64,000 bases of DNA. Source: Cycloclasticus sp. (GTDB taxonomy: Bacteria > Pseudomonadota > Gammaproteobacteria > Methylococcales > Cycloclasticaceae). The notes beneath the pieces are model-generated. The model saw only the letters and a list, made by a program, of their open reading frames with translations. It did no database searches and was not told the DNA's origin. Position numbers and translations under genes: made by a program. The stretch spans positions 558,001 through 622,000 of the forward strand of contig PADC01000006.1 in the NCBI GenBank assembly GCA_002700385.1, written 5' to 3'. Shown one piece after another: positions 51,797 through 59,930 of this stretch. How positions within the stretch are numbered: the stretch's first letter is position 1; the number at the start of each line of letters is the position of its first letter.

Positions 51797-53188
51797 TCAG
51801 CGTCGCGTTGCGATTGTTTTCCGATATCTACTATTCGGATACAGTCTTGTATAAATTGTAAACGCCTCATCGGTATTGATCTTAGAGGCTACCGTAAAAT
51901 CCCTTTTTTCTTGCTCAGATGAAAATTTGTTAGGTTGTTCAGAAGGGGCTTGGGCTACTTTATTAGGAACAACCGAATTACCCCTTGAGTCACTGTTTAA
52001 CTCTCTAACTTTTTGCTCGACCTTCGGCTTAATAGACGGAGCATTAACTAGTTGCTCATTGCTCTTTTTACTTCCAATATTGCTTGCCATATAGACCATT
52101 ATTAGACCAACGCAGACTCCAATGATCGCAATAACCGCGTTCATATTAAAACTCTTTTCAATATTGGCAGGTTTAGCCTTACTTTTTACCTCTCTATGCT
52201 GGTGTTTAACTAATTCTTTTTTATCTAATTTCTTTGTTGCCTGACTCTCTTTACCCTGTGAAGATTGAGTTAAACCAACACCTTTTTTTATTACATCTAA
52301 CCATTCATTAACTGTTTGCGGTCTATCTATTTCTTCTGGTGATAAGGCCCAGTCTAAAGCAGAAAGAAACCCCTTATCTTCATCTTCCAAGCGATCTACA
52401 AGCGTTGGCAATGTATCGTTTCGTATGCGTTCGGTCGCTTCAAAATGCGATAAGTTTTCACCGGTTAAACACACATAAGATACGGCTGCTAGAGCATAAA
52501 TATCAGTCCACGGTCCTTGATTTCCTCGTGTTGAATATTGTTCAATGGGCGCGTAACCAGGTGTCAGTATTGTAGAAATTGACTGTGAACGAACACCAAT
52601 TGCTTGCCGAGCTGCACCAAAATCAATCAAGACAGCGCTTCCATTATCTTTAACACGTATATTTCCAGGCTTTATGTCGCGATGAAGCATGCCAGCCGAA
52701 TGAACAAAAACCAGCCCCTCAGCAATTGGTACAATTATTTTTTTTACTTCAGCAACTGATAGTAGACCATCTTTTTGAATCACATCAGAGACATCACGGC
52801 CATCTGCAAAATCCATGATGATATAAGCTGTATTGTTTCTCTCTATAAAACGAATAACACGAATAATACTTGCATGTTCAAAAAGAGCTAATGTTCTAGC
52901 CTCTTGAATAAACCGACTCAAGCCCCAACTATATTCATCAACATCTTCAAGAACACGTGTTTTGGGAGAAACATGCATGGCATGGTCTCGAGCAGCTAAA
53001 TTAAAAGGAAAGTACTCCTTTATAGCTACATACCGATTCAATTGCTGATCAAATGCCTTATAAGTAATCCCAAAACCTCCCGAGCCGATTTCATTCTCAA
53101 TAATATAATCGTCTAGTTGGTAGCCTTTAGGAAGTACTTGCGTTGGCGATACGGCTTCATTATTTTGAATGCGGTCTTGGTTATCCAT
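51797..53188 (-). CDS. Membrane Ser/Thr protein kinase with TM and C-terminal extracytoplasmic tail
   Basis: IGSGGFGITYKAFD, VAIKEYFP, LHRDIKPGNIRV, LIDFGAAR; TM MNAVIAIIGVCVGLIMVYMA. Confidence 0.95.
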   Translation of the reverse strand: MDNQDRIQNNEAVSPTQVLPKGYQLDDYIIENEIGSGGFGITYKAFDQQLNRYVAIKEYFPFNLAARDHAMHVSPKTRVLEDVDEYSWGLSRFIQEARTLALFEHASIIRVIRFIERNNTAYIIMDFADGRDVSDVIQKDGLLSVAEVKKIIVPIAEGLVFVHSAGMLHRDIKPGNIRVKDNGSAVLIDFGAARQAIGVRSQSISTILTPGYAPIEQYSTRGNQGPWTDIYALAAVSYVCLTGENLSHFEATERIRNDTLPTLVDRLEDEDKGFLSALDWALSPEEIDRPQTVNEWLDVIKKGVGLTQSSQGKESQATKKLDKKELVKHQHREVKSKAKPANIEKSFNMNAVIAIIGVCVGLIMVYMASNIGSKKSNEQLVNAPSIKPKVEQKVRELNSDSRGNSVVPNKVAQAPSEQPNKFSSEQEKRDFTVASKINTDEAFTIYTRLYPNSRYRKTIATRR

Positions 53189-53209
53189 TATGTGTCAGAA
53201 TTTCATATG

Positions 53210-53602
53210 TTATTTTGGTTTTGCAAATAAGCCTATTATTTTCCAGTTCCAGCCTTTTTCACTGGCTCCCGCAAAATAAAGCTTCTTATTTACCGTTCCT
53301 TTGACAGTAATTCGTCTAATAGATGGGCAGTCGATACTGACAACCGCACGAAGTTGCCCAATTAATCGCTGCAACTCTACTCTATCCCCATCAAAAACCC
53401 TTGGGTCTTGTGATTGAATATCGAATTTTGCTTCATAAGCTGACCGGCAATCTATGTTCAGTAAATAGGCATTCATTCCTAAATGAGACATAACTGGTGT
53501 AGCAGAAAAAGCATTTAAACTCATAGTGGAGAGGATCAAAAAGAAAAAGCATGATCGCCACTTTAAGGAATAAAAATGCAATATTTTATTCAATTTAAAC
53601 AC
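53210..53602 (-). CDS. Hypothetical exported protein
   Basis: 130 aa, hydrophobic N-terminus with AFSA signal-like cleavage site, two Cys in the mature part. Confidence 0.65.
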   Translation of the reverse strand: MFKLNKILHFYSLKWRSCFFFLILSTMSLNAFSATPVMSHLGMNAYLLNIDCRSAYEAKFDIQSQDPRVFDGDRVELQRLIGQLRAVVSIDCPSIRRITVKGTVNKKLYFAGASEKGWNWKIIGLFAKPK

Positions 53603-53620
53603 CCATATTATTTAAGTTAA

Positions 53621-54430
53621 CTAAGCTAACTTCCAAATTCCATTTCCTTGCTGGCATACTCTAATATCTTCTGTAAGCACGCCTTTTGATGTCGTCACCT
53701 CTTGACGCACAGTTTTACAAACACCGCTTGCTTGTACATTTACTTCGGACACGGAGCTAGTAGATGTTTGCGTATAGTTTACTGGTTCATTAGAAGGGTG
53801 CATTAAAGGGCTATAAACATAACCACTAGCGGTGCCATCTGGTAACTGAGAAATTAAAAACCACTTTTTATCTGGTAGCGCCTCGCCTATTACTTGTACA
53901 GATTCATTTCCCGATAATTTAGCAACGGTTTTATAGTCTGTTCCCGGACCACTACGCACATTAATTCGAGAGTTAGGGCTATAAGCTGCGCCGACTAACT
54001 TTAATGGAGGGGTTTTTTCAACTCTATCTTTTAAAACCCTAACTTTGACATTTTTATCTTGCCTTGTTTCTGGCACACTATCGACGACTCTAACTTGCCC
54101 TGTAACGCCCTGCTCACCTGAGAAAGCCACCGGTCTTCCACTTGCTGCTGATTGTTGCTGGGCTGCAAATAGCTTTTTTTGATCTTCTGAACTCAAAACC
54201 TTAGCAAATTGATCGCCAATATAGGTCCCCGCTGCTGCCCCAGCCATAACAATCGCTGCACGAACCAAAGGGTTGTCAACATTCTCTGCAAGCTTGGCGG
54301 CAAGAACACCACCACCTAAACCACCAACAACTTTGCTTATGCTCGACTTTTGTTCTTCTGTCATCCCCGCACAACCACTGAGTACAACGATTATCGACAA
54401 AATGAGATACAGCGATCTATTAAATTTCAT
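53621..54430 (-). CDS. Lipoprotein with glycine-zipper and SH3 domain
   Basis: Lipobox VLSGC; GGLGGGVLAAKL; SH3 RINVRSGPGTDYKTVAKLSGNESVQVIGE. Confidence 0.85.
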   Translation of the reverse strand: MKFNRSLYLILSIIVVLSGCAGMTEEQKSSISKVVGGLGGGVLAAKLAENVDNPLVRAAIVMAGAAAGTYIGDQFAKVLSSEDQKKLFAAQQQSAASGRPVAFSGEQGVTGQVRVVDSVPETRQDKNVKVRVLKDRVEKTPPLKLVGAAYSPNSRINVRSGPGTDYKTVAKLSGNESVQVIGEALPDKKWFLISQLPDGTASGYVYSPLMHPSNEPVNYTQTSTSSVSEVNVQASGVCKTVRQEVTTSKGVLTEDIRVCQQGNGIWKLA

Positions 54431-54466
54431 TTATTACTCTCCATTTATTAATAAATATAAAACCCA

Positions 54467-55876
54467 TTAACCAGCTATCACTTTAAACGAAACCGATCCC
54501 AATTTAACATTCGCACCATTATTGAGAGCGACACTTTCTTTAGCGGTTAGCTGCCGTCCGTTTACGTATGTACCATTAGTCGATTCCATATCTCGAATAA
54601 ATAAATCATTTCCTTGGGCGTAAAATACACAATGTTGCCTTGATATACTGTCATCATCTATCGCATATTTCCTATTGCTAGGGTCTCGGCCAACAATAAC
54701 TTCACCTTTGTATAACTCATCAACATTAATTACTATTCTATATCGTCGATTATCATCACCATAACCATCAAGAATTAAACTAGCTTTTGATTTTGATACA
54801 TCGGCACTATAGTTATTCGCTTTTTGAGTAGCCTCAGCTTTTTTTGAACTAGATGAAGGTATAGACCTAGAATATGTTTCGATGACACGAGCAACCTTTT
54901 TTTTGCCTGATGGGCTTCGCATTGCATAAAGCACCAGTAAACTCATCATCACAAAGCCTATTGCAGCTATAATAAAACCTTCTTTAATTACCCCGCTCAG
55001 CTTTTCGTCAGAGCTTAGACACTCATCGTCATCAAGCGTGTAAGTTATATTCCTTCCACTCAGAATTTTTACCAACTCACGAACATCGGTTGCATAATAA
55101 AAACCGGCCGCAAAAGTTCCACCCGTTTTACGGCCTTTATTATCATATACAGTATCAAATGCACCCTGAGTATTGATACCTATCACTCTCTGACAACCAT
55201 CAATTAATGGTCCACCGCTATTTCCTTTATTTATAAATGCACTATGCTGAACTAGCCTTAAAGGCGCGCCTCCTTTCCTCCAAACACCATTTTCTATAAG
55301 TCGCCCTAGCACACCAGAACTAAATGTTGATTCAGCAACAATATCAGAGGTTCTTATTGTTTTTGAGTCCGCAACGCCAGGGAACCCAACAGCACGAACA
55401 GCTTTACCTTTTTCTGGCAAATTGCTTGTTAACGTAATTGGTGATAACTGCAATGATCTCAATGCATCTTTTTTAATCAATAAAATAGCTAAGTCCAGAT
55501 CAGAAGAGCTCCAAATAACCTCAGCATTGGGCCTTTTTATAATGCTTTCCAACCCAAGGGATTGTCCATCTGGCACGACAGAAAATAAAGCTCCACCCTG
55601 AACCACATGATTGTTAGTAACAACATAACCACCATTATTTATTACAAACCCAGTTCCATGCCCTGTGCCCGATACTTTGCCTTTACGAAAAGATACTGTA
55701 TGCACTTTAACAATCGATGTTGTAAAAGCTTTACTCTCCGCGAATGCATATGAAGGATATGCGTAAATGGGTATTAGTAATATAACTAGACTTATTAGCT
55801 TTAATTGCCAGCGATTTAAAGCATACATCAATGGAATCAAGCGCATTAAATACCTCCTAAGATACTCAACGTACAT
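54467..55876 (-). CDS. Trypsin-like serine protease - TM - FHA protein (intact catalytic triad)
   Basis: H in VTNNHVV, D in SSDLDLAIL, S in NKGNSGGPLID; TM; FHA VGRDPSNRKYAIDDDSISRQHCVFY...NGTYVNG. Confidence 0.9.
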   Translation of the reverse strand: MYVEYLRRYLMRLIPLMYALNRWQLKLISLVILLIPIYAYPSYAFAESKAFTTSIVKVHTVSFRKGKVSGTGHGTGFVINNGGYVVTNNHVVQGGALFSVVPDGQSLGLESIIKRPNAEVIWSSSDLDLAILLIKKDALRSLQLSPITLTSNLPEKGKAVRAVGFPGVADSKTIRTSDIVAESTFSSGVLGRLIENGVWRKGGAPLRLVQHSAFINKGNSGGPLIDGCQRVIGINTQGAFDTVYDNKGRKTGGTFAAGFYYATDVRELVKILSGRNITYTLDDDECLSSDEKLSGVIKEGFIIAAIGFVMMSLLVLYAMRSPSGKKKVARVIETYSRSIPSSSSKKAEATQKANNYSADVSKSKASLILDGYGDDNRRYRIVINVDELYKGEVIVGRDPSNRKYAIDDDSISRQHCVFYAQGNDLFIRDMESTNGTYVNGRQLTAKESVALNNGANVKLGSVSFKVIAG

Positions 55877-57315
55877 CGCACTTCACCAAACTCTACTATA
55901 TCTCCAGCGATAATAATTAAACCCTCAGGCCCAACCGGTTGCTTATTTACTTGTGTTCCACCAGTAGAGCCCAGGTCGATAATATTTAAACGGTTGTCTT
56001 TAACAAATAACCGAGCATGTTCTCGACTGACAGTGTCATCTGCAATCACTACCTGGGAAAGATCAGGATTTCTGCCAACAACTAGACCCTTTTTTCGTTG
56101 CATTAAGTCCTTTCCTAAAACAATAAAAGCCACCGGTGCACCTGAAGAATCAACCCCCTCAAACCGACAGTCGCCAAAGCTAGCTGTTGCTGCTTTCAAT
56201 TCTTCTTTTGCTAGCCGTGAGCTTTTTTTCTTATTAATCAGTAGCAATAAAATGATAAAAATGGCAACGGCTATTGCGCCGACAACAGACCAAAAAAGAA
56301 TTTTATTATCTTCTTTTATTTCGATATTTTCTGTGCCTAAACTTTCTGCTTTTGTGTTTATATTAGAAACAATCTCAGTGATATCACTACGACCTTTTTC
56401 CGCCTCTTTCCTGGCCTGTTTTTCTTTCTCAACTTGCTTTTCCGCCTCTTTTATTTTTTTCTTAGCCTTATTTATTTGTGCCTGTTGTTTTATTTGTGCC
56501 TGTGCTTGTTGCTCTATAGCACTTAAACAAGGCTTATCTGCAACTTTTGTTACTATGTTTGATGCCGATAATTCTGCAGTGAGTATGCTGATATCAATCA
56601 CCTCAACACCTGTTGGCAGATGAGGTTTCCAAAGTTGCTTTAAAGTCATCTCTCTCTTTGGGCTCACGATTCCAAGCAACTCACCACACCGATTAACTAC
56701 CGGTGCGCCATACCCTCCTCTACCAATAGAAGCAATCAAACTATAGCGCCCATCAATAGCACCAGACCCGTTTAAAAGGGCCTTAGCGAAACTTTTATTA
56801 TGGAGCTCCGAAGCAACAAACTTAGGCCGCTTAGAAAAGCTAAAGAACGACCCTCTTGCCCTTTCTATTGACAAGCTCCAGTAGCCTGCAATTTCTAATG
56901 AATCATTATTTGATACAGAGTTTAAAGCAATTTTTACAGGCTCCTGCTGTAAAGTACTTGAGCGAAGTATTGCTAAATCAGTAACCTCATTTTTGGAAAT
57001 AATAGCTGCGCTTTTATTTAGACTGTCATCACCTTGAAGAACAACTCGATCCGCATACGCTAATAAATGCGCGCTCGTTATCACTACGCCATCTGTTGTG
57101 ACGACGACTCCGCTACCTTGATTCAATAATTGATCGCCTTTATAGGCAAGAACTTGGACTACGCTATCAGCCCATTGCTTAACCGGCTGGTCAGTAGTTT
57201 TTGTAGGATTGTTGGCAAAAGCCGATGACACAGAAAACAAGAGAGAAAATAACAAACAAAACAAGCATTTATTAAGCTGTACGCAAAAATAAAATACTTT
57301 ATTAGACGTAACCAT
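55846..57315 (-). CDS. Trypsin-like pseudoprotease - coiled coil - TM - FHA protein
   Basis: H in VITSAHLL and D in VTDLAIL retained; Ser motif is GRGGYGAPVV; TM IKEDNKILFWSVVGAIAVAIFIILLLLI; FHA VVGRNPDLSQVVIADDTVSREHARLF...GSTGGTQVN. Confidence 0.88.
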   Translation of the reverse strand: MVTSNKVFYFCVQLNKCLFCLLFSLLFSVSSAFANNPTKTTDQPVKQWADSVVQVLAYKGDQLLNQGSGVVVTTDGVVITSAHLLAYADRVVLQGDDSLNKSAAIISKNEVTDLAILRSSTLQQEPVKIALNSVSNNDSLEIAGYWSLSIERARGSFFSFSKRPKFVASELHNKSFAKALLNGSGAIDGRYSLIASIGRGGYGAPVVNRCGELLGIVSPKREMTLKQLWKPHLPTGVEVIDISILTAELSASNIVTKVADKPCLSAIEQQAQAQIKQQAQINKAKKKIKEAEKQVEKEKQARKEAEKGRSDITEIVSNINTKAESLGTENIEIKEDNKILFWSVVGAIAVAIFIILLLLINKKKSSRLAKEELKAATASFGDCRFEGVDSSGAPVAFIVLGKDLMQRKKGLVVGRNPDLSQVVIADDTVSREHARLFVKDNRLNIIDLGSTGGTQVNKQPVGPEGLIIIAGDIVEFGEVRCTLSILGGI

Positions 57316-57696
57316 AGATAAAATCCTTTTTAACTAAACAAACTCACTGTATTAACTTTTTGTAACTCAAAAGTTTTTAAAAGCATAACTGAAAAAAAGA
57401 ATACAGTTATTTATTAGAACTAACAATATGTAATACGTAGATTAACTACAAGTAACCATTTCGGTTATTTAAAAATGAATGCAACCACCCGACACAAACA
57501 AGGCAATTTAAAGCTCTTAATATCTACACTTCTTAAAATAAAAAACTCTTATCTTCGGACTGATTAATACATTGTTTACTATTTATCAGGCTTATGACTG
57601 CAAACAGATCTTTCATGTGAATCTAGAAATATTCATTGACTCGTTACCCCCATATCTCATTATTATTGCGTTTTTTTTCGGCAGTTCTTCAAAGAA

Positions 57697-58788
57697 TTAA
57701 CTCAAACTACTGACCCGAACCAATGGAAACTGCAAAGAAACTTTAAACCCTGGTCTCGTATTTTCGATGTGTAATTTTGCTCCATGCCGAATAGCTACAG
57801 CTTGCACAAACCTTAGTCCAAACCCATATCCGGCAACTTTCCCTTGTTGCGCTTGTTGTAAAATTGTATTTAAATCATCTGAATCAGCACCTCTCCCTGA
57901 GTCTGAAACAGCAACTACAGCCCTACCATTATCTATAAAGACGTCAATAGCCACTTGACTGTTAGCAGGTGCATACTTCAATGCATTATTAAGTAGATTT
58001 GTGATGGCATTGATTAACAAATTCTCCTGCCCAAGTATTTTCGCGGAATTTTCAGGCTTAACGAGCTCCAGTTGAGCATCATCGAAAGCATCTTGATATA
58101 GCTTTGCTGCTGTTAAGGCTATTTCGCATAAGTCCACCTCACGCATTACACTATCCGTACTAGACTCAATCTTCGAAAGCTCTAAAATTTCTCGTAATAG
58201 AATAAGAAGAGCTTTCGCTGAGTCAGCCATTTCAAGTTGATCTTTTTTAGTAGCCAACTCGTGAAGGTGACTAAGTTCTTTATTTATTTCGTGTGCAGCC
58301 ATTTGACTTACTGCCTCAAGCCCCATCATCAGCCGCGTATTTTCATCCAACGCTCTATTTATATACCGCGCTAACTCAGCGAGCTCATCTTTTTTATTGA
58401 TCTCTTTCTCCGCAATTCTTTTGTTAAACATTCCACTTTGAACCTTAGATAGCACCTTATTCATTTGCTCAACTCTGCGGCTAAATTGCCTATTAACAAA
58501 AAGAACAAGTAATGTTAGTACTCCCGCAACAATTCCTATCGTTGTCGCAATATTAGAGAATACTTCCTTACTTTTAAGCAAATACGCTTGTTCAAGCTCA
58601 TAGTAAAAATACTTTTTTTTATCAGGAGAGAGAGAAACCGTATTTTTTTGCAGCTCACTTTTGACAATATTATCCGTCAACACTTTAAGACTAAAAACTG
58701 TTATCAACGTTGTTAGTAACACCAAGGTCACTAATAAAAGGTGAATTGCCCGAAACATTCGTTTAGGTTTTTTTGAAATATTAATCAC
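57697..58788 (-). CDS. Sensor histidine kinase
   Basis: Two TMs, HAMP-like region, H box MAAHEINKELSHL, N box LLNNALKYAP, DSGRGAD. Confidence 0.87.
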   Translation of the reverse strand: MINISKKPKRMFRAIHLLLVTLVLLTTLITVFSLKVLTDNIVKSELQKNTVSLSPDKKKYFYYELEQAYLLKSKEVFSNIATTIGIVAGVLTLLVLFVNRQFSRRVEQMNKVLSKVQSGMFNKRIAEKEINKKDELAELARYINRALDENTRLMMGLEAVSQMAAHEINKELSHLHELATKKDQLEMADSAKALLILLREILELSKIESSTDSVMREVDLCEIALTAAKLYQDAFDDAQLELVKPENSAKILGQENLLINAITNLLNNALKYAPANSQVAIDVFIDNGRAVVAVSDSGRGADSDDLNTILQQAQQGKVAGYGFGLRFVQAVAIRHGAKLHIENTRPGFKVSLQFPLVRVSSLS

Positions 58789-59525
58789 TCCTGGTTATCT
58801 GCTTTTTTAAGCGTTAAGCGATACCCTAAGCGATTATTAATAATTAAGGGCGCATCCGGGAGTACTGATAAATTCCCTCGAAGTCTACTTAGCGCTGTGT
58901 TAATCACCGTTTCTTGAGGTGGCAAGCTCTTATAGCTTTCCCATACTGATCGCCATAAAACATCTCGGCTTATATATTCGCCTTTTAGTGAGACTAATAC
59001 TTTTAAAATTTCGAAAGATTGAGGTCGTAAAGAGATTGCTTCTCCATGCCAAAGAGCTGTGCGATTTATCGTACGAATTTCCATACCTTCCCAAACCTCA
59101 ACTGACTCTGGAACACGCTTACCCCGCACCCTTCTTGCTACAGCACGGAGACGCGCATTAAGTTCTTCAAGATCATAAGGTTTATTTATATAGTCATCGG
59201 CACCTAGATCTAGTGCTAAGATATGATCATGAGTAGCGCCTAAACGACTAGCAACTAAAATGCCTGGCGCTTTAGTTTCTAGCTCATTGAACCATCTTAT
59301 TAAAGCCAAACCATCTTCCGAATCGCCAAGCATACGATCAAGAATAACCAAGTCAAAAGCAACCTTGGCAAACTGTGCTCGTGCAGCTCTAACAGTTCCT
59401 ACAATGACAAACTCCCAGCCTAAACTAGTTACTTCTCGTTTCACTTGGTTTGCAAGTAGGTCATCGTCTTCTACAATCAATACTTTTAAATTTGCTATAT
59501 TTTTTTCCATTGATTTTAATTCCAT
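58785..59525 (-). CDS. OmpR/PhoB-type response regulator
   Basis: VLIVEDDDLLANQ, LVILDRMLGD, winged-helix C-terminus; overlaps the HK gene. Confidence 0.92.
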   Translation of the reverse strand: MELKSMEKNIANLKVLIVEDDDLLANQVKREVTSLGWEFVIVGTVRAARAQFAKVAFDLVILDRMLGDSEDGLALIRWFNELETKAPGILVASRLGATHDHILALDLGADDYINKPYDLEELNARLRAVARRVRGKRVPESVEVWEGMEIRTINRTALWHGEAISLRPQSFEILKVLVSLKGEYISRDVLWRSVWESYKSLPPQETVINTALSRLRGNLSVLPDAPLIINNRLGYRLTLKKADNQE

Positions 59526-59930
59526 TACCTATTTTTAAATCAAGCTTAAAGAACAGAAAAGTTCAAAAAAAAGGAATGAGCTTTATAAAAAACATCTCTA
59601 TCTATGTCTCTTAAACTAATCGTTAACTTTTGTTTATCACAAGGTAATTCAAAATTTGTTTTAAATCAGCTTACCATTACGGTTATTTAAAGCATTTTGC
59701 ATTATAAAAAACTAGATACTTAGTTCTGCATCTATCAAGTTAATAGTGGAAAATTAGCACCCCGTCTGAAGAAAAAGGATATCCGAGTAGCCGATTAAAT
59801 ATTCATTCAAACATATGTATAAATATGCCACTTCACAGTAACGGCATCAATCTCGGCAAGCAATATCAAATTATTACCTCAATGGTTACTGGCAAAAATC
59901 TCGAATGACTATTACCTTGTCATAGTAAAA

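Noticed and set aside
50396-53188. TerY-type phosphorylation triad
   Set aside because: No vWA (TerY) protein or Ter genes nearby; only the kinase and phosphatase parts fit.
55994-56623. 209-aa plus-strand ORF in the track
   Set aside because: Lies entirely antisense to the well-supported trypsin-FHA gene; low-complexity Phe/Ser composition typical of a shadow ORF.
50396-57315. Type VI secretion cluster
   Set aside because: Kinase, PP2C and FHA are present, but no TssB/C, TssJKLM, Hcp, VgrG or ClpV-like genes occur in the window.
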